A stretch of 40,700 nt of DNA, taken from assembly GCA_002784045.1 (NCBI GenBank), contig PFJX01000048.1, positions 1-40,700 of the forward strand, in the 5' to 3' direction. Position 1 is the first letter of the stretch. The number at the start of each line of letters is the position of its first letter. This DNA comes from Hydrogenophilales bacterium CG_4_10_14_3_um_filter_63_21. GTDB lineage: Bacteria > Pseudomonadota > Gammaproteobacteria > Burkholderiales > Thiobacillaceae. The position numbers and the translations under genes were made by a program. Positions 9,044 to 16,111 of the stretch are shown in pieces. Below the pieces are notes generated by a model that saw nothing but the letters and a program-made list of their open reading frames with translations, was not told the origin of the DNA and made no database searches.

Positions 9044-9724
9044 TCAAACACCCTTGCGTCGCTTCGAGTACACCATCCCGACCAGGCCGGCGCCAAGCAG
9101 CAACAGCGCGGAAGGCTCGGGGACCGCGTTGTTGCAGGCTGGCCCCGTGCAGGGCAACGGCGGGGGTGGCGGCGGGGTCTGGTAATCCGAATAAACGAAG
9201 TTGTCGATGTGGAATGGCTCACCGAGGCTGCTCGCATTCAGATCATCGAAGATGCGCAGGCCGTCAAAACCGCCGGCAATGGTCAGGGCGAGATTCTGAT
9301 AGGTGCTGTCGCTGACCACCACCGAGTCGCTGCCGACCAGCGCGCCCGCCAGGTAGGCCTCAACCCAGAGCGTGGTGTTGCCCCCCCCCATCGGGAAGCT
9401 GTATTCGGACGCGATGTCGAAACTCGCTGAGCCAAACGCGACTCCGGTTTTGCTCACCCCGATGAAGGTATCGTAGCCGGCTGCCGGGCTGTTGCCGGTG
9501 CCGTCGGCATAACCGCTCATCAAGTAGTCATTGAGGGGGGTCACGGAATCGTCGACCAACGTGTCATTTGGCACCAGGGGATCCCCAGCCCAGAAGCTCA
9601 CAGGCCCGACGACCGGATCCGTCACACCGTGAAGGCCCGTGAAGTCGATCGTTGTCGCCTGGGCGCTCGCCGCCAGGAACAAAGCCCCGATTGCGAGGGG
9701 CAACACTTTCTTCAATTTGCTCAT
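9044..9724 (-). CDS. PEP-CTERM sorting-domain surface protein
   Basis: A 226-residue exported protein with an N-terminal signal peptide (MSKLKKVLPLAIGALFLAASAQA). The C-terminus from about residue 201 is a textbook PEP-CTERM signal: VPEPS, a glycine-containing hydrophobic segment and a basic SKRRKG tail. The middle is low in charge with a carbohydrate-binding-like beta pattern (FDGLRIFDD, PFHIDNFVY), then a proline-rich linker. The signal is processed by an exosortase (EpsH family), not encoded in this window, in bacteria that make extracellular polysaccharide. It is the first gene of the minus-strand operon, behind a sigma-54-type promoter. AGGGG precedes the ATG. Confidence 0.88.
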   Translation of the reverse strand: MSKLKKVLPLAIGALFLAASAQATTIDFTGLHGVTDPVVGPVSFWAGDPLVPNDTLVDDSVTPLNDYLMSGYADGTGNSPAAGYDTFIGVSKTGVAFGSASFDIASEYSFPMGGGNTTLWVEAYLAGALVGSDSVVVSDSTYQNLALTIAGGFDGLRIFDDLNASSLGEPFHIDNFVYSDYQTPPPPPPLPCTGPACNNAVPEPSALLLLGAGLVGMVYSKRRKGV

Positions 9725-9804
9725 TTCAATCCCCTAAAAAAGACAAACGGAAAATTTAGAAAACCGCAGCGCGCCACAGCCGCGGCGTACTTGCCGGTTT
9801 AATA

Positions 9805-9820
9805 CGCATGAACCATGCCA
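9805..9820 (-). promoter_or_regulatory. Sigma-54 (-24/-12) promoter of the PEP-CTERM operon
   Basis: On the minus strand TGGCATGGTTCATGCG has GG and GC dinucleotides exactly ten bases apart, matching the RpoN consensus (TGGCAC-N5-TTGC) apart from two positions. Predicted transcription would begin near 9793, about 70 bases before the PEP-CTERM start codon. Two enhancer-like palindromes lie upstream. Confidence 0.72.
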
Positions 9821-9871
9821 ACAAGACAAGCCCTTGTTTTTATGGGGTTTTATTTTTGGCCAAAACAGGAG

Positions 9872-9888
9872 TGTCAAATTTTTCGACA
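9872..9888. promoter_or_regulatory. Upstream activator-type palindrome, copy 1
   Basis: TGTCAAATTTTTCGACA, an imperfect palindrome with TGTC/GACA arms. It is centred about 87 bases upstream of the start predicted from the -24/-12 promoter, the usual range for an enhancer of sigma-54 transcription. PEP-CTERM genes are known to be controlled by the PrsK/PrsR pair with RpoN; assigning this motif to PrsR is inference. Confidence 0.65.
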
Positions 9889-9926
9889 ACGCCACACCTA
9901 CGCGGGCTTGCATAGCCACCACGATG

Positions 9927-9951
9927 CCGTAGGCGCGGACCGCGTCCGCGA
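9927..9951 (+). repeat. Type-A dispersed repeat
   Basis: CCGTAGGCGCGGACCGCGT followed by CCGCGA, with a palindromic GCGGACCGCGTCCGC core. It lies between the two activator-type palindromes. Confidence 0.78.
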
Positions 9952-10024
9952 TGTGTCGGCAGGCGCAAAGGAGCGACGCTGCCAAGACCACACGTTTTAA
10001 GGTTTTTATTTTCGATAGCGGGAG

Positions 10025-10041
10025 TGTCAAATTTTTCGACA
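10025..10041. promoter_or_regulatory. Upstream activator-type palindrome, copy 2
   Basis: A second exact TGTCAAATTTTTCGACA, 153 bases further from the PEP-CTERM gene than copy 1. No -24/-12 element is found at suitable spacing between the copies, so both probably serve the promoter at 9805-9820. Confidence 0.6.
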
Positions 10042-10085
10042 ACGCCACGCATACGCGGACGCAGGCTTGCGTAACAACCACCCCA

Positions 10086-10223
10086 CCGTAGGAGCAGACC
10101 GTGTGATAAAGCCCCTAAGCGAAGGACTAAGCCGCCAAAAGACGGCGGCCAAGTCCCTGCTTATACCCTTCGGTATCCGCGATAGACCTACGCAAAAAAT
10201 CGCGGACGCGGTCCGCTCCTACG
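10086..10223. repeat. Pair of type-A repeats in opposite orientation
   Basis: CCGTAGGAGCAGACCGTGT at 10086-10104 (plus orientation) and the reverse complement of the unit at 10200-10223 bracket about 95 bases that hold small hairpins but no coding region. Confidence 0.65.
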
Positions 10224-10343
10224 AAGGAGGTGGGCGTTTTACGTTAATGGAGGTTCGGCGATGAGCGCTTGCAGCCACGGGTAGATCCGCGACATGTCCC
10301 GCCGGTTTCGCTCCGAGCAGCCATCGGCCTCGTCGAGAGGAAA

Positions 10344-10376
10344 GGCGGATAACGCCTTCGGCTCATCTGCCCTACA
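10344..10376. repeat. Third palindromic repeat type
   Basis: GGCGGATAACGCCTTCGGCT followed by CATCTGCCCTACA. This resembles a very widespread proteobacterial intergenic repeat (GGCGGAT...ATCCGCCCTAC). One base of the stem is mismatched here. It lies just upstream of the vapBC promoter. Confidence 0.6.
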
Positions 10377-10386
10377 TGTGCTTGCC

Positions 10387-10454
10387 TTGTACATAGTAGA
10401 TACATACCTACAAATTCTCGTGCGGCGGCGCGGGTCTGTAGTAACGTACTTACA
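10387..10454 (+). promoter_or_regulatory. Probable vapBC promoter and operator
   Basis: TTGTAC at 10387-10392 and TACAAA at 10409-10414 with a 16-base spacer form a weak sigma-70-type promoter. The following palindrome-like TGTAGTAACGTACTTACA (10437-10454, arms TGTA/TACA around ACGT) is placed where an autoregulating antitoxin would bind. Both are pattern matches only. Confidence 0.4.
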
Positions 10455-10478
10455 ATTCCTGTGAATCCGAGGCCTGCC

Positions 10479-10733
10479 ATGACTATCACGACCCTTTCCA
10501 GCCGCCAGTTCAATCAGGACGCCAGCAAGGCCAAGAAAGCGGCAATGGCTGGCCCGGTGTTCATCACTGATCGTGGCCGGCCGGCGCATGTGCTGCTGAC
10601 GTTTGCCGAGTACAGGAGGATCACCGGTGGGCAGGCGAAGATTGCCGATCTACTGGCCATGCCGGGAAGCGAGGACAGCGAACTCGAAATCCCGTCCTTG
10701 CGCGATCTCGCCCAAGCGGCGGATCTCTCCTGA
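10479..10733 (+). CDS. Phd/YefM-type antitoxin
   Basis: About 84 residues. The N-terminal half has the Phd/YefM pattern: SSRQFNQDASKAKKAAMAGPVFITDRGRPAHVLLTFAEYRRI, the DNA-binding dimer domain of these antitoxins. The C-terminal tail (SEDSELEIPSLRDLAQAADLS) is acidic and would wrap the toxin. Its stop overlaps the toxin start (TGATG), the standard toxin-antitoxin arrangement. An in-frame ATG at 10461 is possible, but starting at 10479 (MTITTLSSRQF) fits the family. It should neutralise the downstream PIN toxin and repress its own promoter. Confidence 0.88.
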   Translation: MTITTLSSRQFNQDASKAKKAAMAGPVFITDRGRPAHVLLTFAEYRRITGGQAKIADLLAMPGSEDSELEIPSLRDLAQAADLS

Positions 10734-11158
10734 TGTACCTGCTCGATACCCATGTCGTGTCCGAGTTGCGGAAAATCCGTCTCGGGAAGGCGGATCGCCA
10801 TGTGGCGGATTGGGCCGACAGCCTGGATGCCAGCGATTTGTATCTATCCGTGATCACCATCCAGGAGTTGGAGATCGGTATATTGCTGGCCGAACACCGT
10901 GACCCCGCGAAAGGGGCGGTGTTTCGGGCGTGGCTGAATGATCACGTCCTGCCCGCCTTCGCCGGCCGCATCCTGTCCGTCGATATCGCGGTTGCGCTGC
11001 GTAGCGCGCGACTCCATGTACCCGACCCTCGCCCGGTCCGTGACGGGCTGATCGCCGCGACGGCGCTGGTTCATGGCATGACCGTCGTGACCCGCAACGT
11101 GGCCGATTTCGAGCCCACCGGGGTTGCCACCCTGAATCCCTGGATTGAACCGACCTAG
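10733..11158 (+). CDS. vapC: VapC-type PIN-domain ribonuclease toxin
   Basis: A 141-residue PIN-domain protein. The acidic residues of the active site are visible: Asp in MYLLDTHVVSEL, Glu in TIQELEIG, Asp in PVRDGLIAATA, and a further Asp in RNVADFEPTG. VapC toxins are magnesium-dependent RNases that usually cleave initiator tRNA or the sarcin-ricin loop; the target here is unknown. It overlaps the antitoxin gene by one base. The pair is isolated between the surface-protein promoter region and the convergent bat operon, among palindromic repeats, consistent with past mobility. Confidence 0.9.
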   Translation: MYLLDTHVVSELRKIRLGKADRHVADWADSLDASDLYLSVITIQELEIGILLAEHRDPAKGAVFRAWLNDHVLPAFAGRILSVDIAVALRSARLHVPDPRPVRDGLIAATALVHGMTVVTRNVADFEPTGVATLNPWIEPT

Positions 11159-11233
11159 CCCAGATATTGGATATTGCATAAATACTCGCGCGCCCTCGCG
11201 GGCCGAATTCCGCGCCGATAGGAAACGTGGATT

Positions 11234-11249
11234 GGCCCGCCAGCGGGCC
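11234..11249. terminator. Short hairpin between convergent vapC and batD
   Basis: GGCCCGC-CA-GCGGGCC is a perfect 7-bp stem placed between the vapC stop (11158) and the batD stop (11252). It lacks a T-run, so it is only a candidate transcription end for either strand. Confidence 0.4.
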
Positions 11250-11251
11250 TC

Positions 11252-12550
11252 CTACGGGGTGGCGATGAGTTCCCGCAATCGCTCGATCGTCCGCGATAGG
11301 TCCTGCCGGTTGCGCCCTGAGCGCCCATAGCGGACCGCATCGCATTCCTGAAACAGGTCGGCCAGGAGCCGCCGCGGCGGCTCCCCTGGCCCGTCTGGGG
11401 GGAGATACGGCTTGAGGCTGCCCACGGTCATGCCGGCTGCGGGCCGCTGGCAACGGGCGGCGGCGGCAGCCTGCGCGAGCCGGAAGGCGGCTTCATAGAA
11501 CCGCTCCGGGTCATTGGCCGCCAGGGCGGCTTCGGCGCGGGCCAGGTGCTGGCGGGCCACGGCGGCGGCCTCCGCGCGGTGGCCCGCCCCCTCCGGCCAG
11601 CGCCGAGTCGCCAGGAAGGCGGTGCTTGCCAAGGCGATCAGCAGCGCGCCGACCCCCCAAAAAAGCGGCCAGGCCGCGGACGGCGTGGCACGCACATGCG
11701 CCGCCGGAAGCGCCGCCGGAAGCGCCACCTCTGCCGGGGTTTGATCCGGGGGGGCGCCGGTCAATACCAGGGAAACGGGCGAACTCATCGCGCTGCGGTA
11801 GCGCTCGCTCAAGGGATCGAAGAAGCTGATGCGCGCGCCGGGAATCTCCAGGCGGGCGGCCGTCTCGGGTAACAGCACTTGCTCACAGGCCAGGTGGTTC
11901 CCGGTTCTTCTGGCCCGCGCGGGATAACCGCGCACCCCAGGTAACGCGATCACGGGGCAAGAAAATCTGTCAAATTTTCCGACACCGGCGATGCGCGTCG
12001 TCACCGTGACCGGGTCGCCCCACTGAATCGCCGTTGGCGTGACCTTGCGGGATACCGTGAAGCGGCCGACCGCGCCGCTGAAATCGGCGGGCCGTCCGCG
12101 TGTCGGCAGCGGCAAGATGGAGAAGCGGATGGGTTTCGAGCGAACCGTCACGGCGCGGGGTTCACTGCCCCCAAAAAAGGCGGCGGCGCCACGGGCGGGG
12201 GCCAGCAGGTCACAACGCAACTCCGCCGGGCCGAGTTCGATTTCGCCCGGCTTGCGTGGCATGAGTGTGGCGGCAAATTGGTAGGCGGTGGCCTCGCGGC
12301 CGGCGCGGATCACGCGGGTCTCGCGCGGCGGGGAAAATTCCGTGACGCGGAATGCCGCACCATCGAGCCGGGGGTAGTGGATGTCACGCACCGGCGTGGA
12401 CCCCGTCAGCAAGGTGACGGTGACGGGAACCGCTTCGTGGAGGTAAACCCGGGGCTTGTCCGGATGCACCTCAAGGATCAACTCGTCAGCGGCCACGCCC
12501 GGCTCCACCGCGCCGGCGTGATGAACGGCGAGCAGCAGCGCCAGGAGCAT
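11252..12550 (-). CDS. batD: BatD-type membrane protein
   Basis: About 432 residues. A signal peptide (MLLALLLAVHHAGA) is followed by beta-sandwich repeats typical of BatD: LILEVHPDKPRVYLHEAVPVTVTLL, a middle domain RFTVSRKVTPTAIQWGDPVTVTTRIAG, then one membrane helix (WPLFWGVGALLIALASTAFLA) and a helical cytoplasmic tail of about 120 residues ending in SRTIERLRELIATP. BatD works with BatA/BatB at the inner membrane in stress tolerance. It is last in the operon. The ATG at 12550 is preferred; the frame is open to 12634 (TTG/GTG) but that stretch carries a type-A repeat. A palindrome like the activator motif lies inside the gene at 11968. Confidence 0.85.
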   Translation of the reverse strand: MLLALLLAVHHAGAVEPGVAADELILEVHPDKPRVYLHEAVPVTVTLLTGSTPVRDIHYPRLDGAAFRVTEFSPPRETRVIRAGREATAYQFAATLMPRKPGEIELGPAELRCDLLAPARGAAAFFGGSEPRAVTVRSKPIRFSILPLPTRGRPADFSGAVGRFTVSRKVTPTAIQWGDPVTVTTRIAGVGKFDRFSCPVIALPGVRGYPARARRTGNHLACEQVLLPETAARLEIPGARISFFDPLSERYRSAMSSPVSLVLTGAPPDQTPAEVALPAALPAAHVRATPSAAWPLFWGVGALLIALASTAFLATRRWPEGAGHRAEAAAVARQHLARAEAALAANDPERFYEAAFRLAQAAAAARCQRPAAGMTVGSLKPYLPPDGPGEPPRRLLADLFQECDAVRYGRSGRNRQDLSRTIERLRELIATP

Positions 12551-12592
12551 GGCCCGGATAAGCCACTCGGTTAACGTGAAACAAACGCCATA

Positions 12593-12606
12593 CCGTAGGA
12601 GCGGGG
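12593..12606 (+). repeat. Partial type-A repeat between batC and batD
   Basis: CCGTAGGAGCGG at 12593-12604, preceded by the AAACAA-N2-GCC-type flank also seen at copies 112, 5524 and 10086. It sits in the 77-base gap before the likely batD start. Confidence 0.6.
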
Positions 12607-12627
12607 CCTTTTCTGGGGTGGTCAGGC

Positions 12628-13419
12628 TCACCAATCCCGCTCCGGTTTCGCCAGCGCTTTATTCTGGTTGCCGCGATGCGGTGGTCCGGCCAGCTTCTCG
12701 CGGCCACGAGCTTCGTTGAGGAGACGCTCGGCCTCGGTCTGGGTCAAATCCCGGCGTGGCTTTCCCGCAGTGGCTGTGGCATCCGCGCGCGCCGCCGCTT
12801 GCGCCGCGCCCGCTGGCGTCTGACTGGCTTGCGCCTTCGCCTTCCCGGTTGCGGCCGGTGGACGGTTGCCGGCGCTGCCCGCGGGCGATCTTTCCGCGCC
12901 GGCCGCGCGAGGGCTCCTGGACTTTGCTGGCCCGTTGCCGAGGGCGGCGAATCGGGCCTGGGCCAGGGCCAGATTGTGGCTGGCATCGACGGCGTTCGCG
13001 GACAGCGCCAGCGCCTTGCCATAGTCGGCGATGGCCGCCTGAAACAGTCCCCTGGCAGCCTGCGGGTCACGGGCGGCAAGCTGCTCGCCGAGGCGGAATT
13101 GGCAGTTGCCCAGGTTGTAATGGAGGGCTTCTCTAAGATTCGGCGCGGCCGTGGCCAGGGCGGCGGCAAACTGTTTCCGCGCCTGGGCATACTCGCCCTT
13201 GCGATACCTGCTCACGCCGAGGTTGTAAGCCAGCGGCGCGGCTTCGCGGCCCAGCGCCACGGCGCGGCCGAATGCCGCTTCGGCGCCGCGCGGGTCGCCG
13301 GCCTGGAGTCGCGCCCGGCCCTGGTACTGAGCCAGATTGGCCAGATCCTGGCGCAGGGCGAGGGCCAGGCCCGCCAGAACGAGCAGGGCCGCGATGACCT
13401 TGGGCAAGCGGCGCTTCAT
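12628..13419 (-). CDS. batC: BatC-type TPR protein
   Basis: 263 residues. An N-terminal membrane anchor (VIAALLVLAGLALALR) is followed by tetratricopeptide repeats from about residue 25 to 160 (RLQAGDPRGAEAAFGRAVALG, YNLGVSRYRKGEYAQARKQF, YNLGNCQFRLGEQ), a low-complexity Ala/Pro/Lys linker, and a charged tail (LTQTEAERLLNEARGREK) that matches the C-terminal motif of Bat TPR proteins. It probably bridges the BatA/BatB VWA domains in the periplasm. It overlaps batB by four bases (ATGA). Confidence 0.85.
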   Translation of the reverse strand: MKRRLPKVIAALLVLAGLALALRQDLANLAQYQGRARLQAGDPRGAEAAFGRAVALGREAAPLAYNLGVSRYRKGEYAQARKQFAAALATAAPNLREALHYNLGNCQFRLGEQLAARDPQAARGLFQAAIADYGKALALSANAVDASHNLALAQARFAALGNGPAKSRSPRAAGAERSPAGSAGNRPPAATGKAKAQASQTPAGAAQAAARADATATAGKPRRDLTQTEAERLLNEARGREKLAGPPHRGNQNKALAKPERDW

Positions 13420-14375
13420 GGTTCGCGGCGTCCACCGAGGAAGGTTTCGATCAGGAGCAAGGCCAGGGCCAATGCCAGCGGCAGTTGGAAGCGCTCGGCA
13501 AGTTGTTGTCGCGTGGCGCTGAGTTCACGCCGTTCCCGCGCGGCCAGTTCCGTGCGGTAGAGCCGGTCCAGCGCTTGGGGGTCGCGCGCCAGGTCGAACC
13601 AGCGGCCGCCGGTGGCCTGGGCCAGTAATTGCAGCGGCGCGGTCCGCAAGCGGCTGCGGACCAGGCCGCCCTGGCGGTTCTTGAGAAATTCACCGCCCGG
13701 CAGCGGGATGAGCCCGCCCGCCGAAGTGCCCACGGCGACGCCATAAGCGGTGACGCCGAGGCCCCGCAAAGCCTTCGCGCTGGCGGCAACATCCCCGCCG
13801 TGATCTTCACCATCACTGATGACAATCAGGAATTTGCCGCGCCCGGGCGTGGCGGCAAACGCCCGCCGCGCCTCGATCAGGGCGCTGTCCAGGGCGGTGC
13901 CACCGAGGGGAATGCTGCCGCCGCCAGTCTCGTCGAGGACGGCGGCGAAGGTGTCGGTGTCGCGGGTCGGCGGGCAAACCATGAAGGCGCTGCCGGCGAA
14001 CGCGATCAGGCCGATGCGGTCTCCCCGCAATTGCCCGAGCAGCCCGCTGACCGCCCGCTTGGCGGCGGCCAGGCGGGTCGGCGGCAGATCGTCGGCGAGC
14101 ATGCTACGGGAGACGTCGAGGGCGATGAGGAGGTCCAGCCCTTGGCTTTGCTGTGGCCGTGCCACCTGGCCCCACTGGGGACGACAAAGTGCTACGACGA
14201 GGAGCAGGAAGGCGGCGGTCGGCAAGAGATAAGCCAGCGGGGAAGGCGCGGGCGGGTGCGCTCCACTCAGCCGGCGCAAGTCGTGGCGCCGCCGCGTTGT
14301 CGCCCGCCGCAGCAGGAAGGCGGCGGGGATGCCCAGGAGAACAAGCCAGGCGTATTCAGGCGCGGCCCAGGCCAT
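13416..14375 (-). CDS. batB: BatB, von Willebrand factor A-domain membrane protein
   Basis: About 319 residues. Two N-terminal membrane helices (YAWLVLLGIPAAFLL and YLLPTAAFLLLVVALCRPQ) precede a VWA domain with the MIDAS motif in LLIALDVSRSMLADD (DxSxS), Thr in CPPTRDTDTF and Asp in VISDGEDHGGD. A C-terminal helix (FQLPLALALALLLIETFLGG) anchors the other end. It starts one base after the batA stop (TGAGATG). With BatA it forms the metal-binding pair of the Bat complex. Confidence 0.9.
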   Translation of the reverse strand: MAWAAPEYAWLVLLGIPAAFLLRRATTRRRHDLRRLSGAHPPAPSPLAYLLPTAAFLLLVVALCRPQWGQVARPQQSQGLDLLIALDVSRSMLADDLPPTRLAAAKRAVSGLLGQLRGDRIGLIAFAGSAFMVCPPTRDTDTFAAVLDETGGGSIPLGGTALDSALIEARRAFAATPGRGKFLIVISDGEDHGGDVAASAKALRGLGVTAYGVAVGTSAGGLIPLPGGEFLKNRQGGLVRSRLRTAPLQLLAQATGGRWFDLARDPQALDRLYRTELAARERRELSATRQQLAERFQLPLALALALLLIETFLGGRREP

Positions 14376-14376
14376 C

Positions 14377-15552
14377 TCAGGGCAACCTGCGCAATCCGGT
14401 GGCGCGCAGCGCCAGTTCCGCCAGGGCAAGCGCCAGCGCGCCGAGGAGCGGCGCGGGAAACAGCTCGCGATAATTGAAATGCACCTTTTCTTCGATCGGG
14501 CGTTTTTCCAGACGATCTATTTCCTGGAAAACCCGCGCCAGGACGCTCCGATCATCGGCCCGGAAATAGCCGCCGCCGGTGATCGCGGCGATCTCGCGCA
14601 GCGTGGTTTCGTCCAGGTCCGCCGCGACCCGGCGATACAGCGTGCCGCCGAGGGGATTTTCCATCGGGATGACAACCTCACCGCGCGCGCCGATGCCGAT
14701 GGTATGAATCCGGATCCGTAACGCCTTGGCCGCTGCCGCCGCCAAACGGGGCTCGCTGGCACCGGCGTTGTTGCGACCGTCGGTGATCAGAATGATGGCC
14801 TGGCCGCGCCGCCTGGCCTGTGCCGGGGCGGCGCGCAGCCGGTTCAAAGCCGCCAGGATGGCGTCGCCCAGCGCGGTGCCGTCTTCGATGCGGCCGGTCT
14901 CCAGCCGCGCCACCGTGTCCTGGAGCCAGGCGTGATCCAGGGTCAGGGGTGCGGCTGGATAGGGGCGAGCGGCGAAGGCGACCAGCCCGATCCGGTCACC
15001 CTGGCGGCCGCGCAGAAAATCGGCCAACACCGCTTTGGCAATGGCCAGACGGTTCTTCCGCGGCGGGCTCGCCTGGCGTTCTTCGGCCAGCATACTGGTG
15101 GACAGGTCGATGGCCACCACCAGATCAACCCCCTCGCTGCGCACCCGGCCCTCCCGTTCGACCGCCTGTGGCCGGGCCAGCGCCACGATGGCCAGGGCCA
15201 GGATCAGCAGGCGCAGGAAGGGGAGCGCGCGGGCGGCGCGGGTGCGAAGTGTTTCCGGGAGCGCCGCGATCTGCGCCGCCTGGCCCAGGCCTAGCAGCCT
15301 GTCGGACTTTGGAATCGTCGGCTGCAAATCGACCGCAGCGGTCCATTTTTCACCGGCTTTTTGCCGCATAGCTGGGCTATGCGGCGGCAAATCCAGCAAA
15401 AATTGGCCTCGCCGGGGCCGATTTTCGCTATCGACGACCAAAGTCCGACAGGCTGCTAGCGCCGGAGCTTGCCGTTTCCGGCGCCATAGCCAATAGCCCC
15501 AGAGCGGCAGCAGGAGCAGCAGCCAGAGTAGTTGTGGATCGTGGAACCTCAT
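14377..15552 (-). CDS. batA: BatA, von Willebrand factor A-domain protein with in-frame insert
   Basis: About 391 residues, around 55 more than the family norm. Residues 1-31 are the first membrane helix (QLLWLLLLLPLWGYWLW) and basic RRKRQ; residues about 32-87 are encoded by a 165-bp MITE-like insertion; the normal protein resumes at GLGQAAQIAALPETLRTR. The second helix (FLRLLILALAIVALARPQ) and the VWA domain with MIDAS motif LVVAIDLSTSMLAEE follow, with Thr and Asp partners (DGTALGD, IILITDGRNN). The start at 15552 overlaps the upstream stop (ATGA). The insert lies in the cytoplasmic loop between the two helices, so the protein may still work. Confidence 0.87.
   Translation of the reverse strand: MRFHDPQLLWLLLLLPLWGYWLWRRKRQAPALAACRTLVVDSENRPRRGQFLLDLPPHSPAMRQKAGEKWTAAVDLQPTIPKSDRLLGLGQAAQIAALPETLRTRAARALPFLRLLILALAIVALARPQAVEREGRVRSEGVDLVVAIDLSTSMLAEERQASPPRKNRLAIAKAVLADFLRGRQGDRIGLVAFAARPYPAAPLTLDHAWLQDTVARLETGRIEDGTALGDAILAALNRLRAAPAQARRRGQAIILITDGRNNAGASEPRLAAAAAKALRIRIHTIGIGARGEVVIPMENPLGGTLYRRVAADLDETTLREIAAITGGGYFRADDRSVLARVFQEIDRLEKRPIEEKVHFNYRELFPAPLLGALALALAELALRATGLRRLP
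15291..15459. mobile_element. MITE-like element inserted in batA
   Basis: A 169-base stretch with CTAG at both tips and perfect 22-base terminal inverted repeats (AGCAGCCTGTCGGACTTTGG inward from the left tip and its complement at the right). The centre holds a second hairpin, GCCGCATAGC-TGG-GCTATGCGGC, at 15363-15385. Taking CTAG as the duplicated target, 165 bases were added, exactly 55 codons. No transposase is encoded. I recognise the end sequence as common in proteobacterial genomes but cannot name the family. Confidence 0.8.
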
Positions 15553-16109
15553 GCCCCGCGCCCTTCCGGCAAGCCGGCGAGAAGACTGGCGGCGCCGCGT
15601 AGCGCCGCCTCGACCTCGCCCTGGCTGGGCTGATGGCCGGCAAATTTGACCCGGTCGCACAGCAACAGGAGTTCATCGAGGCGTACCCGCGCCGCTTCAT
15701 TCAGGCAAGTCGTGGCCGCTTCCCGCAGTTCCGCCGAGGTGCGCCGTTGCGCGGGGATGCCACGGCTCGCGGCCAGGCCGCCGCGCACAATCGCATCCAG
15801 GCGGATCACGAGCTGGTCGCCCGGGCAGTTGCCTTGCTGGTAATCGGCGAAGAGGCGCGCCAGTAAATCGCCTGCATCGGCGCGGGGGGCGGCGGGGGGC
15901 GGCGGCGCGGCGGCGTCATGGCGACGGCGACGGAGACGGAGACGGCGCTGAAGGAGAAACAGGCCTCCGAGCAGGAGCAACATGCCGCCGCTCACGATAA
16001 AAGGCGGCGTCCCCGCCAGCGCGAGTGGCCCGCGGATGTCGCGGAGTTCCGCCGCCGCGAGCGCGTTGGAGGCCACGCATAGCAACAGCAACAGCCCGTA
16101 CCAGCTCAT
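15549..16109 (-). CDS. DUF4381-type membrane protein of the bat operon
   Basis: 186 residues: a signal-like first helix (WYGLLLLLCVASNALA), the ELRDIRGPLAL segment typical of DUF4381, one membrane helix (FIVSGGMLLLLGGLFLLQRRL), an arginine-rich stop-transfer, and a cytoplasmic helical domain of about 120 residues. DUF4381 genes regularly sit between DUF58 and batA. No biochemical function is established; it is probably an accessory subunit. It begins two bases after the DUF58 stop and overlaps batA. Confidence 0.8.
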   Translation of the reverse strand: MSWYGLLLLLCVASNALAAAELRDIRGPLALAGTPPFIVSGGMLLLLGGLFLLQRRLRLRRRRHDAAAPPPPAAPRADAGDLLARLFADYQQGNCPGDQLVIRLDAIVRGGLAASRGIPAQRRTSAELREAATTCLNEAARVRLDELLLLCDRVKFAGHQPSQGEVEAALRGAASLLAGLPEGRGA

Positions 16110-16111
16110 GC

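Larger units (their letters stand above)
9845..10105. repeat. Duplicated upstream region containing activator motif and type-A repeat
   Basis: Two similar blocks (about 9845-9950 and 10000-10105) each contain a TTTTATTTT stretch, GGAGTGTCAAATTTTTCGAC, a CGCCAC-N3-TACGCGG segment, and a type-A repeat. The region therefore seems to have arisen by duplication of a regulatory block of about 150 bp. Confidence 0.65.

Noticed and set aside
10239-10589. Minus-strand open frame ending in a SRIYPWLQALIAEP-like segment
   Set aside because: The end faintly recalls a DNA polymerase III subunit N-terminus, but the frame crosses a palindromic repeat and the vapBC promoter, and nothing else matches.
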